Part shown: positions 1 through 8,590 of the stretch, one piece after another
Position numbering within the stretch: position 1 is the stretch's first letter
Layout: each line of letters starts with the position of its first letter
Assembly: GCA_016744065.1 (NCBI GenBank)
Contig: JADGFA010000002.1
Location: 62,001 to 126,000 of the forward strand
Length of the DNA stretch: 64,000 nt
Reading direction: 5' to 3'
From: Gammaproteobacteria bacterium
GTDB taxonomy: Bacteria > Pseudomonadota > Gammaproteobacteria > SZUA-229
The notes under the pieces: generated by a model
Told to the model about the DNA's origin: nothing
Databases searched by the model: none
The model's input: only the letters and a program-made list of their open reading frames with translations
Position numbers and translations under genes: made by a program

Positions 1-2
1 GG

Positions 3-176
3 GTAATTAATACTTTAATGATAGAGGGCTGTACCGTGCCTTTTAAATATAAACGTAAAAAGCTGTATAAAAACCTGAAAGGACAAAGGGTGAACTTGAC
101 TTATTATCCTGATATGGAGGATATCGCAGGAATGGAAATAGAGGTAATGAATGTAGTAAGGATAAAAATATCATAA
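3..176 (+). CDS. C-terminal part of an unidentified small protein (5' end outside window)
   Basis: A frame open from the first bases of the window runs to a TAA at 174-176 and encodes about 57 residues, many of them Lys or Arg, with a GQRVNLTYYPD stretch near the middle. An in-frame ATG at 18 could be an internal start, so the gene might be only about 52 codons. I do not recognise the family. It is convergent with the gene ending at 257. Its reality rests only on the open frame and the plausible composition. Confidence 0.35.
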   Translation, partial: VINTLMIEGCTVPFKYKRKKLYKNLKGQRVNLTYYPDMEDIAGMEIEVMNVVRIKIS

Positions 177-256
177 AAAGTGTTGGCATGACTTCTTAAG
201 CTTATTTCTTTTAAATTGTATTTATTCTATAGATATGAACAGATTGCCCTTATGCA

Positions 257-1294
257 TTACTGGTTCTTTTCAAGGCTTTGAATTTTCTTGCTTACTTTTT
301 TTGCACGATTAATGAGCTGTTTTATTTCTGTGTTTTTGGGCTCTAGTTGCAGCGCCTGTTGCCATACTTTTAGTGCGCGGTTAATTTTATTTTTACTGTA
401 AAGCTCTTTGCCAAAGCGTATTTTACTTAATGTAAGCTCTTTTATTTCTTTATTTAAAGAGTCTAACAGGCGTTTTGTTTTTTTGTGCGCAGGGTTGATA
501 GTAAGTAGTGTATTAAGGTGTGATCGTGCCTTGTTGTACGCATGCTTTTCATATGCGGTGCTGTATGATGTGAGTAATTCATTATAGCGTTTTTGATCTG
601 ATTTATTTTTTAATTGAACATCAATTTTTGTAACCCATGATTCTTTTTGTTCTGTAGGGTCCAGTTTGTTTGATAAAAAATAGCAATCACGCGAAATTAT
701 ATAATGTTTATTACTTTTAGCTTGATCACCACACATTTCAAGGTGTCGAGCCACTTCAATTCTGTCTTTATTGTAGCGACTTATGTCGAATTGAGCACTA
801 TAGTCCCATGGAATTAGTTTATGTAATTTTTTGTATATTTTCTGGTATGAAATTAATGCATCAGCCTGCTTCATAAGCATGTCTTTTCTTAGTGTGGTGA
901 CTTGATGGTCTCTCTCATGAAGTAGTTCAGTTTTTTCTTTGTTAAGCCTCGGCTCATTTTCTATTTTCTTAAGTGCATTGTTATAAGTGTCGAGGGCTTG
1001 TTGCCATTCATTTGATTGCTTTAATTTTTTAGCTTTTTTTGATGTGTTCTCAATAAATGTGCTTTTCTTTGTATCAATAGTGTATTTTTTGTTCAGAGTT
1101 TCTTTAAGTGTACTGTCATTTTTACTGGCACTTTGCAGGGCATCATTAATTTCATCAAATTCATTATTGGCAAGCCATTGCTCAATGTTCTGCTCAAATG
1201 ATTCAGGAGATGTGTTGATCAGAGAGCACGCTGGCATAAACAAATATGTGAGCAAGATAAGAGTGGGCCGATTAATAAGTATGGAAATATTCAA
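257..1294 (-). CDS. TPR-containing probable lipoprotein
   Basis: The protein has 345 residues and an N-terminal hydrophobic segment ending in FMPACS, which resembles a lipobox with Cys23 as the lipidation site. The body is Lys-rich and helical. The last 60 residues contain a recognisable tetratricopeptide unit (GKELYSKNKINRALKVWQQA, then LQLEPKN). It starts within the stop codon of the upstream cyclase gene (4-nt overlap), so the two are translationally coupled. A periplasmic scaffold or sensor partner for the cyclase is an inference. No enzymatic motif is visible. Confidence 0.65.
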   Translation of the reverse strand: MNISILINRPTLILLTYLFMPACSLINTSPESFEQNIEQWLANNEFDEINDALQSASKNDSTLKETLNKKYTIDTKKSTFIENTSKKAKKLKQSNEWQQALDTYNNALKKIENEPRLNKEKTELLHERDHQVTTLRKDMLMKQADALISYQKIYKKLHKLIPWDYSAQFDISRYNKDRIEVARHLEMCGDQAKSNKHYIISRDCYFLSNKLDPTEQKESWVTKIDVQLKNKSDQKRYNELLTSYSTAYEKHAYNKARSHLNTLLTINPAHKKTKRLLDSLNKEIKELTLSKIRFGKELYSKNKINRALKVWQQALQLEPKNTEIKQLINRAKKVSKKIQSLEKNQ

Positions 1295-2805
1295 GTACAG
1301 GACTCAGTTAGATTACTCAGAATGTTATTTATCTGTTGTTCCATAAGCTTTTTGTGATCAGGTTTAACACTATCAACTAGCCAGGTAGATACGGGGTGTT
1401 GTTTTCCGCGGACACGAATGACTTTATGCTTATTCGCAATTATATGTTTGGAGATACTACTCTGTTTGTACAACTCTTCAAGAATAATTATCTGGTCGCT
1501 TTCGGCAATGCCAGCTAGCCGTGAAGCAATGTTGACTGGATCTCCAATTACAGTGTATTCCATGCGGTCATTTGATCCAAGGTTTCCGGCTATCATAGCG
1601 CCACTGTTAACGCCGATTTTAAAGTGAATAGGAATTTTGTTTTGTGTTAAGCGTATGTCATTAAGTTTAGTTACTGTTTCACGAATCATAATAGCGCAGT
1701 TTACTGCGTTGAGGCTATGGTTTTCAGAGTAGTCTGGAACACCAAAAACAACCATGGCACAGTCACCCATAAACTTATCAATGTGTCCATTATGCAATTT
1801 TGCAATGATTGCAATATGTGAAAAATATTCATTGAGTAGATTTGTAATTTCTTCAGGCGGCAATTTTTCAGAAATGCCGGTAAAGCCAACAATATCTGCA
1901 AACAAAACAGATGCTGTTATGTGCTTTCCACCTAATTCAATATTATCCAGATTTTTTAAAAGTTTTTGTGCAACATTACTGGATACATATCGAGAGAAAA
2001 CATCTTCAACCTGAGTTTTTTGTAATAAGCCATGAGCCATCTGGTTGAAGGCGCAGGCAAGCTCACCAATTTCATCATTGCGACGTTCATTTAGGCGAAA
2101 TTTAAAATCACCTTTACCTATTGCTTTGCTGGCGTCAACCAGATTATGTATAGGCTTGGATAAATGTCGGCTCATGACAAATGCGAGTAATATAGCAATT
2201 AGACTCATTAGTATGGTTGCAAAAATAATAACAAATCGTGAGTTTTTTAATGATTGAACCATTTGCTGTTTACTGAAGGTGATAATTATATGTCCAGCAA
2301 TGAGTTGCTTAAATTTGATTGGGCTATCAAAACAGATTAATTTATCGTGAGGGTTTGTGACTGTGCTCCATTCAAAAATATGAGAAGTTTTTTTATTGCT
2401 TAACTGATGCTGAATATATCCTATGGATGGCGTCAATCCATTTTTTACCAGAATTTCATTTTGGTCAGAAATTACAATAGCACCTTTGATGCGCTGATTG
2501 TCTACTAAATTATTGACCAGTGTTTGCAGGCCAAGTGTATCGCCAGAAAGTACCATTTCTGAAGCGCTAATTGAAACTTGTCTGGCAACGGTTGAACCCA
2601 TATCATTAATCTGTTGGTTTAAAACTATTTTCTGGTTTTCCAGAATAATAAAGCCAAGAGTTGACATACCACTTACGATTAGTAATGTAATGGCAAGGGC
2701 TAGCTTTATAGCAATGGGAACTCTTATTTTAAAGCGATTGTCATTGTTTACTGGAGGTATCTGTTTTGTGTTCGGGTTCAAATCATGCTCATTCATTAAA
2801 TTCAT
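1291..2805 (-). CDS. Membrane-anchored class III adenylate/guanylate cyclase with HAMP domain
   Basis: The 504 residues run as follows: TM1 at about 31-54, a periplasmic sensor domain to about 190, TM2 at about 191-212, HAMP at about 212-265, and a class III cyclase catalytic domain from about 295. The first metal-binding Asp is in LFADIVGFTG (D304) and the second in FMGDCAMV (D348). Lys344 and Thr418 (YTVIGDPVN) sit at the purine-selecting positions, a K/T pattern typical of bacterial class IIIb adenylate cyclases. The transition-state Asn/Arg lie in the PVNIASRL segment. It is predicted to make cAMP in response to a periplasmic signal. It is the first gene of a pair with the TPR lipoprotein. 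Substrate choice is inferred from residues only. Confidence 0.9.
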   Translation of the reverse strand: MNLMNEHDLNPNTKQIPPVNNDNRFKIRVPIAIKLALAITLLIVSGMSTLGFIILENQKIVLNQQINDMGSTVARQVSISASEMVLSGDTLGLQTLVNNLVDNQRIKGAIVISDQNEILVKNGLTPSIGYIQHQLSNKKTSHIFEWSTVTNPHDKLICFDSPIKFKQLIAGHIIITFSKQQMVQSLKNSRFVIIFATILMSLIAILLAFVMSRHLSKPIHNLVDASKAIGKGDFKFRLNERRNDEIGELACAFNQMAHGLLQKTQVEDVFSRYVSSNVAQKLLKNLDNIELGGKHITASVLFADIVGFTGISEKLPPEEITNLLNEYFSHIAIIAKLHNGHIDKFMGDCAMVVFGVPDYSENHSLNAVNCAIMIRETVTKLNDIRLTQNKIPIHFKIGVNSGAMIAGNLGSNDRMEYTVIGDPVNIASRLAGIAESDQIIILEELYKQSSISKHIIANKHKVIRVRGKQHPVSTWLVDSVKPDHKKLMEQQINNILSNLTESCT

Positions 2806-3066
2806 AGTTGCAGTTCGAAATCATAGCATGTCTATGCATAGTGCGGGTTCCTAAAAAATATTAGAAATTAGTTTGAACTTATATAGGACTTATTGTGTCC
2901 TAGTATTCGCAAGCCAGCAAAGTTGGGCAGGGTAGACAGGTTGTCCCTGTCCTTTTTTTGTTAGAAAAGGCTTTTTTGTAGTCATTTTTTCTAGTGTAAA
3001 AACACGCCTGTTTATTCCTTTTCTTGTTTAGAATACACCTTTAAATTTCATTAATAGATACATTCC

Positions 3067-3966
3067 ATGTTGCCAATACTTCAGGTAAAACAGTTACATA
3101 AACAATTTAAACGGCTTAAAGCGGTTAATGGTGTTAGTTTTGAGGTGCCTGAAGGAATATGTCTTGGTTTGCTCGGGCCCAATGGAGCGGGTAAAACGAC
3201 AACAGTTGAGATGCTGGAGGGGATTAAAACACCTGATAAGGGAGCAATACTATATCGTGGCAAGCCTTTAGGCGATGAATTTAAAAATAAAGCCGGTATT
3301 ATGTTTCAATCCACTGCCTTACAGGACTTTATAACGGTGCAGGAGTCACTTGAGTTATTTCAATGCTTATATCCTGATGTATCTGATTTACAGCAAGTTA
3401 TTCAGGATTGTGCATTAGGTGATTTTTTAGATCAGGATACAGCAAGCTTGAGTGGTGGTCAGCGTCAGCGTGTATTACTGGCTATAGCTATGGTGAATGA
3501 TCCAGACATTATTTTTCTTGATGAGCCAACGACAGGGCTGGACCCACAGGCTCGACATAATTTCTGGCGATTAATTGAAAAAATAAAACAACAGAATAAA
3601 ACCATCGTGCTTACGACTCATTACATGGACGAGGCTTATAGGCTTTGTGATGAAATAATTATTATGGATCATGGAAAGATAATTGCTGAGGGCACGCCAG
3701 GTGATCTGTTATCAAAGCATTTTAATGATGTTGTTATACAGATACCTGTTTCTGTTTCGCTTGAGACAATACTTGGTTTATTGGAGGGGCAGGGGAAATT
3801 AAGTTTTAGCCGGAACCAGGATCGGTTTGAGATTTGCACATCCGATGTCAATCAGACAGTTAAGTTACTGCTTGAAGCAAATATATCCCTTAGTGGGTTG
3901 CAGATTAGGGAGCGGACACTTGATGACCTGTTTCTTGAGCTGACAGGTAAGGGGCTTAGGCAATGA
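3067..3966 (+). CDS. ABC transporter ATP-binding protein (ABC-2 exporter type)
   Basis: The 299 residues carry the full set of ABC ATPase motifs: Walker A GPNGAGKTT near residue 37, a Q-loop (MFQST), the signature LSGGQRQRV, Walker B IIFLDEPTTGLDP and the switch His in TTHYMDEA. An extra C-terminal domain of about 80 residues is typical of the CcmA/drug-export subfamily. The stop overlaps the start of the permease gene at 3963 by 4 nt, so they form one transporter. The substrate is unknown; drug, lipid or polysaccharide export are all possible for this subfamily. Confidence 0.9.
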   Translation: MLPILQVKQLHKQFKRLKAVNGVSFEVPEGICLGLLGPNGAGKTTTVEMLEGIKTPDKGAILYRGKPLGDEFKNKAGIMFQSTALQDFITVQESLELFQCLYPDVSDLQQVIQDCALGDFLDQDTASLSGGQRQRVLLAIAMVNDPDIIFLDEPTTGLDPQARHNFWRLIEKIKQQNKTIVLTTHYMDEAYRLCDEIIIMDHGKIIAEGTPGDLLSKHFNDVVIQIPVSVSLETILGLLEGQGKLSFSRNQDRFEICTSDVNQTVKLLLEANISLSGLQIRERTLDDLFLELTGKGLRQ

Positions 3967-4970
3967 GATGGCAGCGTTTTGTTAGTATATTGAGAGCGAG
4001 AGATCGAGAGTTTCTGCGTGATAGAAGTGCACTTGCCTGGAATATTATTTTTCCGCTGCTGATCATTCTTGGTTTTGCTTTTGCGTTTACCGGGGATCAG
4101 GTGAATCAATATAAAATAGGCGTTATAGAGCAGCACGAAGATGCACTACTAACTTTTTATACAACAGATTATATACAGTTTATACCTATAGAAGAGTCTG
4201 AGAAGGTGCTGGCTATTGATAAAGTGAAGCGACACCAGTTGGACATGTTGCTGGATGCAAGGTTAAAGCGTTACTGGATGAATGACAGTTCCCCTTCGGG
4301 TTACATGCTTGAAAAAGTGTTAGCAGGTAGTGGCGGTGAGGCTTATCAGAAGCAATTAGTGCAAGGTGAGCAAATACGTTATGTCGATTGGCTTATTCCC
4401 GGTGTTCTGGGTATGAATATGATGTTTAGCGCTTTGTTTGGTGTAGGTTATGTTGTTGTTCGGTATAGAAAAAATGGTGTGCTTAAGCGACTTAAAGCGA
4501 CGCCTCTTAATGCATTAGAGTTTTTATCTGCACAGGTCGTTTCTCGATTATGGCTTATTATGGCTATTACTTCTGGTGTCTTTATTGGCTGTAATTTATT
4601 AATTAATTTTGCTATGCATGGCAGTTACCTGAATCTATTTTTAGTCTATGTTCTGGGTGCTTTTTCTATGGTGAGTATGGGGCTGATAGTGGCTGCACGG
4701 GTTAAATCAGAAGAGATGGCGGGCGGGCTGCTAAATATGCTTTCCTGGCCCATGATGTTTTTGTCCGGTGTCTGGTTTTCGCTGGAAGGTTTACACCCCT
4801 GGATACAGAAGCTGGCCCTGGTCTTTCCATTGACCCACATAACACAGGCTGCACGTGGTATAATGCTGGATGGTGCCAGTTTGTCGGCTATTTTGCCAAA
4901 TCTGGTGGCTCTGTTGGTTATGAGTATTATTTTTTTACTGCTAGGTGTGCTTTTGTTCCGTTGGGAATAG
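3963..4970 (+). CDS. ABC-2 type transporter permease
   Basis: This 335-residue membrane protein has one N-terminal TM helix (NIIFPLLIILGFAFAF), an extracytoplasmic domain of about 100 residues, and then five TM helices from about residue 135 to the end. That is the usual ABC-2 permease topology. The stretch LLNMLSWPMMFLSGVWFSLEGL matches the conserved region of ABC-2 exporters. It is translationally coupled to the ATPase gene by a 4-nt overlap. The substrate cannot be read from sequence. Confidence 0.9.
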   Translation: MRWQRFVSILRARDREFLRDRSALAWNIIFPLLIILGFAFAFTGDQVNQYKIGVIEQHEDALLTFYTTDYIQFIPIEESEKVLAIDKVKRHQLDMLLDARLKRYWMNDSSPSGYMLEKVLAGSGGEAYQKQLVQGEQIRYVDWLIPGVLGMNMMFSALFGVGYVVVRYRKNGVLKRLKATPLNALEFLSAQVVSRLWLIMAITSGVFIGCNLLINFAMHGSYLNLFLVYVLGAFSMVSMGLIVAARVKSEEMAGGLLNMLSWPMMFLSGVWFSLEGLHPWIQKLALVFPLTHITQAARGIMLDGASLSAILPNLVALLVMSIIFLLLGVLLFRWE

Positions 4971-5038
4971 CAGGCATATATCTTCTTCTCCCCCAGAAAG
5001 ATATTTTAAAATGGCAGGTATTGTATTGAGGTTAAAAA

Positions 5039-5434
5039 ATGTTTCACTTAAGTGAAGAACGGCAAATCCTGCTAACACAAAAAATTATGGCTAATCTGGA
5101 TGAGTGGGGCCTGTGTGCTGCAGATCAGGTTGTTGTGCTTAGTTTGCCGGAAGGTACCCGTACCCGTAAGTTACGCGCGTACCATGAGAATACGCCATTA
5201 CCAAAAGATGATAATGTTGAGTTCAAGGCGATACGTATTTTAGGGATAATTGATGCCCTGCGTACGACTTACCCTAAAAATGAAATGATGGGTGCGCGCT
5301 GGATGAAAAAACCTCATCGTCGCTTTCAGAATCGACCACCATTACAGGTGCTGGTTGAAGAGGGTAATGTGGGTGCTGATAGTGTACTGGCAGAACTGGA
5401 TTGCTCTTATGCATGGGAGTTAAGTGCCAAGTAA
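5039..5434 (+). CDS. MbcA/ParS/Xre-type antitoxin-like protein (DUF2384 region), no toxin partner
   Basis: The protein has 131 residues and a GAGG ribosome-binding site 8 nt upstream. The C-terminal half (ARWMKKPHRRFQNRPPLQVL, then VEEGN) matches the conserved W-hhN-P-phi-F-x-G-x-x-P core of the toxin-binding domain in antitoxins that pair with RES-domain toxins. The N-terminal half is helical and may bind DNA. No RES toxin lies next to it: the downstream gene is a convergent pterin dehydratase. It is therefore a solitary antitoxin-like regulator, a common situation in this family. The call rests on the C-terminal motif only. Confidence 0.65.
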   Translation: MFHLSEERQILLTQKIMANLDEWGLCAADQVVVLSLPEGTRTRKLRAYHENTPLPKDDNVEFKAIRILGIIDALRTTYPKNEMMGARWMKKPHRRFQNRPPLQVLVEEGNVGADSVLAELDCSYAWELSAK

Positions 5435-5573
5435 TTATTTTGACTATGTTGTCCTGGCATAGTGTCTTTCTGGAATTTTCAGTAGTTTTTTTCTTTATTG
5501 TCTTTTTAGCATACCGATAAAAATTTGCCGACAAAGACCTGCAGAACAGTGCTGAAAAAGTATATGGTTTTGT

Positions 5574-5930
5574 CTATCCAGCATATTGGTATGCTTTATC
5601 GCATCGTGCTGCCATAATAAAATCATTAACAGATAATCCTGCGATACTGTGTGTCCACCAGCTTATATTCACTTTACCCCATTCAACGCAGATACGAGGA
5701 TGGTGATTTGCCTGTTCAGCGAGGTCAGTAATTTGATTTGCAAAAGCCATTGCCAGAGTGAAATTTTTAAATTGGTACGTCCTGTTAATTTGCTTAATAT
5801 GTGATATGACGCTGAGTTGCCAGTAGTTTAGCTCGATAAGGAACTCTTCAATTTTCTTATTAGACAGTGTTACACTGCTGCCAGATGTCTTTAAAGGCTG
5901 GTCGATTAAGGCGGCCATAAGCAATCCCAC
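5574..5930 (-). CDS. phhB: Pterin-4a-carbinolamine dehydratase
   Basis: The 118 residues carry the family's active-site pattern: ANHHPRICVEWGKV with the two catalytic His, then a third His in SWWTHSIAGLSVNDF. The enzyme dehydrates 4a-hydroxytetrahydropterin to recycle the cofactor of aromatic amino-acid hydroxylases, and it is found widely even without one. No hydroxylase lies in the window. A shorter start at 5918 (MAALIDQ) is equally plausible and closer to the usual family length. Confidence 0.88.
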   Translation of the reverse strand: MGLLMAALIDQPLKTSGSSVTLSNKKIEEFLIELNYWQLSVISHIKQINRTYQFKNFTLAMAFANQITDLAEQANHHPRICVEWGKVNISWWTHSIAGLSVNDFIMAARCDKAYQYAG

Positions 5931-5989
5931 TATATTTTAAAAAGCGTATGCGCTGTAAGTTAATATTATAAAGATATTCTAACGGGAAA

Positions 5990-6370
5990 GTGATGGAAAA
6001 AGAGAATACATCTGAAGTTGAAGCATTTCGCGATATGTTGGCACTGCAGGGCAAATTGTTTTTAATCAGGGGGGATTTACCTGCAAATAAAGTAGAGTTG
6101 CAATTTGAGGGTGTCTTGAATGGTGTTTCTGTTGTGTGGCATGCCTGTGTGAGAACGATTGAGGAGTACTCATTGCACAACCCGGTTTCCGATGATCCAG
6201 AGCAGTACATAAATATTGAAGTTGTAAATGAACGGTATAAGCTGGAAGTTGGCTTAAATGTTAGTCAAATTGATTTGTCGGTGTTAGAAAGCACTATAAT
6301 TATGATTAGAAAATATAAGAGGTTGCGCCTGGGTTATCATGAATATGGGGTGCGAAGTAAAACCGAGTAA
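5990..6370 (+). CDS. Hypothetical protein upstream of ParA
   Basis: This soluble protein of 125-126 residues has no signal peptide or membrane segment. The start is either GTG 5990 or ATG 5993, with a weak GGGAAAG upstream. I do not recognise a domain; the sequence alternates short predicted strands and helices. It lies 24-50 nt before the ParA-like gene on the same strand, so the two are probably co-transcribed and may work together. That is inference from position only. Confidence 0.6.
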   Translation: MMEKENTSEVEAFRDMLALQGKLFLIRGDLPANKVELQFEGVLNGVSVVWHACVRTIEEYSLHNPVSDDPEQYINIEVVNERYKLEVGLNVSQIDLSVLESTIIMIRKYKRLRLGYHEYGVRSKTE

Positions 6371-6409
6371 GCTTTTCAGTTTCTATTTTATGGTTTGGTA
6401 AAGGGGCAG

Positions 6410-7066
6410 ATGTCAGGAATGAAACGTATAGTTGTGATTAATACCAAAGGTGGCTGTGGTAAAACAACGGTTTCAACCAGTCTGGCCAGTTATTATGCAT
6501 CTAGAGGTATTAATACCGCACTATTTGATTATGATCCTCAAGGGTCAAGTATGCGCTGGTTGAAACTTCGTAACGACAGTATGTCTGATATATATGGTGT
6601 TGTCGCGCATAGAAATTCTGCCAAGGCGGTTACGATGAGCTGGCAGCTCAGGTTACCGCCTGAAACTGAACGAGTCATTATCGACACGCCTCCAGGCTTA
6701 AAAGGCCCAGAACTTAGAGAGCAATTAAAGGGGGTGGATAAAATATTAATACCCGTTTTACCTTCTCCGCTTGATATTTTTGCTACGGCCGATTTTATTC
6801 GTGATTTATTGCTGGATGTTAAAGTCAGGTTAAACCAGACTAGTATAGGCATTGTGGCAAATCGTGTCAGAAAGAATACGGTTGCTTTTCAATCACTTGA
6901 GCGCTTTTTAAGTTCATTAAATATTCCGGTAGTTGCTAGTTTAAGGGATACACAGAATTATTTACGAGCTACTGAGGAAGGTATGGGTATACATGAGTTA
7001 AAAGGTAAAAACGTGTACGTAGACAGAATGCACTGGAAGGCGGTTGCGGAATGGCTTGATAAGTGA
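6410..7066 (+). CDS. ParA/MinD-family ATPase (orphan)
   Basis: The frame is open from a TTG at 6395. I prefer ATG 6410 (MSGMKRIV) or ATG 6419, since the family begins just before the first beta strand. The deviant Walker A motif KGGCGKTT follows immediately; FDYDPQGSS (A') and VIIDTPPGL (Walker B region) follow. The length of about 218 residues fits small ParA/Soj-like cargo-positioning ATPases. There is no ParB or parS-like repeat nearby, so chromosome partition is unlikely; positioning of a protein cargo is more plausible. The unknown gene upstream is its likely operon partner. Confidence 0.85.
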   Translation: MSGMKRIVVINTKGGCGKTTVSTSLASYYASRGINTALFDYDPQGSSMRWLKLRNDSMSDIYGVVAHRNSAKAVTMSWQLRLPPETERVIIDTPPGLKGPELREQLKGVDKILIPVLPSPLDIFATADFIRDLLLDVKVRLNQTSIGIVANRVRKNTVAFQSLERFLSSLNIPVVASLRDTQNYLRATEEGMGIHELKGKNVYVDRMHWKAVAEWLDK

Positions 7067-7096
7067 GTACGTCTGAATATTACACAGGCTTAAATT

Positions 7097-7128
7097 AAGA
7101 GGCTCGCTTTAGGTGAGCCTCTTTCTAT
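7097..7128. terminator. Bidirectional intrinsic terminator
   Basis: A perfect 9-bp stem (AAGAGGCTC 7097-7105 with GAGCCTCTT 7115-7123) has a 9-nt loop and is followed by a T-rich run on the plus strand and preceded by an A-rich run. It sits between the convergent parA-like gene and the VPLPA-CTERM gene and can serve both. Confidence 0.8.
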
Positions 7129-7136
7129 TTTCGAGA

Positions 7137-7796
7137 TTAAATATTACCTGTATGGCGGAAAATACCCAGTCCCGCCAGTCCGGATAAAAATAAATATAAC
7201 GCTGCTGGTAAAGGAACGAGAACAGGTGCATTTAAGCCGATGGCATATGACATTAATGATGTTTCGTTACCTAAATTAACCTGAATATTATTTATACTCT
7301 GGTTCAAGTTAACATTGAAATCGTTCAGATCAAGAAAAATAACTGAAAGATCAGCCGTTCCTAAAGTGCCATTTGGTAATAATATGTCTGTTACCAGATA
7401 CTTTTCTCCATTTGGTCCAGGGTTTACAAATGGATCATCATTAACAAACAATTGTCTTGAGGTGATTGGGCCGCTATTAATACCATTGATATTGACAGAA
7501 ACCGTGTTATTAGCGGTAATAAAAAATAAGGCAAGATCATTTCCATTCTGATTTGACAGGGCTGTATTTTCAAAATTTAAAAAAACAGCTGCATCGATTG
7601 ATGTGCCTTTAATGTATGTGTTTACAAGAGAGTTTGTAATTGCTCCGTTGGTGTTTTCAAAAACAGAGCCAGTGAAGCTTGATGAGGTTGCGCCTGCGTC
7701 TGTGTCTAGTCCATATGGTCCAATACTAATAGGGGCTGCGAATGCTTGTGCAGAAAAAATAGCTGTTGCAGAAAGTAATAATCGTAATTTTTTCAT
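7137..7796 (-). CDS. Secreted protein with VPLPA-CTERM-like sorting tail
   Basis: The 219 residues start with a clear signal peptide (MKKLRLLLSATAIFSAQAFA) and end with VPLPAALYLFLSGLAGLGIF followed by a short tail. That is the VPLPA/PEP-CTERM-type signal recognised by exosortases. The body is Asn/Thr/Ser-rich and beta-like, as in many exosortase substrates. No exosortase gene is in the window. The tail ends RHTGNI and is less basic than usual. It lies 61 nt downstream of another small secreted-protein gene on the same strand and probably shares its transcript. Confidence 0.75.
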   Translation of the reverse strand: MKKLRLLLSATAIFSAQAFAAPISIGPYGLDTDAGATSSSFTGSVFENTNGAITNSLVNTYIKGTSIDAAVFLNFENTALSNQNGNDLALFFITANNTVSVNINGINSGPITSRQLFVNDDPFVNPGPNGEKYLVTDILLPNGTLGTADLSVIFLDLNDFNVNLNQSINNIQVNLGNETSLMSYAIGLNAPVLVPLPAALYLFLSGLAGLGIFRHTGNI

Positions 7797-7857
7797 TTTT
7801 ATTTCCCAAATTGCATATTATCAATACCTGGCGCTGGGTTGATAATTATTCCTTGCT

Positions 7858-8175
7858 TTAAAATTGATTAACGGGCGTTGTTGGTGTGACAACAGGTGCG
7901 ATAACTACGCTGGTTACCTGAGGGGCGTTAGGTGTTACTGGTGGAGCAGTGCGAAATGTGAGTATCGCTTCACGTAAAAAAGCAGAATTTTCATTAGGCC
8001 GAAAATTCACATCCGGTGTCTGGGCGGGGGGTGGCGTTACCTGAGCAACTGGCCCTGCTGCGGGTTGAATGCCTTCGGCCCATTCACCCCATGTGTATAC
8101 AGAATCCTGCTGAATTGCCATTGCTTGAATGGGCAATAATATTGCGAATGTAAATAAAATTGTTTTTTTCATCAT
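7858..8175 (-). CDS. Small secreted Pro-rich hypothetical protein
   Basis: The protein has 105 residues, a signal peptide ending IQAMA, and a mature chain rich in Pro, Thr and Val (PPPAQTP, APPVTPNAPQV, TPTTPV) with no Cys. I recognise no domain. It is the first gene of a probable two-gene transcript with the VPLPA-CTERM protein at 7137-7796, which suggests a cell-surface or extracellular-matrix role. That is inference from position and composition. Confidence 0.55.
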   Translation of the reverse strand: MMKKTILFTFAILLPIQAMAIQQDSVYTWGEWAEGIQPAAGPVAQVTPPPAQTPDVNFRPNENSAFLREAILTFRTAPPVTPNAPQVTSVVIAPVVTPTTPVNQF

Positions 8176-8590
8176 ATTTAAGACCTAAATTTTGTAATAA
8201 AAATACAGGCAAATCCAGTGCCACAAAAAATAAACAACATTTTAAACAAATGCTTAGGCTAGTTGATTATAAAATGTGGGTGATCCTTGTCTTGGGCGCT
8301 CCTTCCCATTGTAAGAGAATTATAATTATCGTGGAGCCTCTGTCCATACCCCATTTGAGTGGCTTATTAGAGGGGAATATCTAACTCATTGATTTTATAG
8401 GTGAAGTTTGAAATGTATTTGTCATTTTTCAGATGAATAGTGGTTTATATTCAGGCGCTCTATTGTAAATATTATCGACATGATGCACGGTTTATTGACG
8501 CTTTATATTTAAACAAAGAGAAATTGTCTTTTTCAGGTTTATCATGCTTATTTATATGCTTTAAGTGTACTAATAATGGTTTTTTTCAGG
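8176..8590. other. Intergenic region without a recognisable gene
   Basis: This 415-nt AT-rich segment lies upstream of the small secreted-protein gene and downstream of the TPR/beta-barrel gene, both on the minus strand. A 74-codon plus-strand frame at 8160-8384 has no ribosome-binding site and no protein-like composition. I see no strong hairpin with a T-run. It presumably holds the promoter of the 8175 gene. Confidence 0.5.

Noticed and set aside
987-1346. 119-codon plus-strand frame
   Set aside because: It is antisense to the TPR lipoprotein and the cyclase end; composition is Phe/Leu/Ser-rich as expected from the reverse of Lys/Glu-rich codons.
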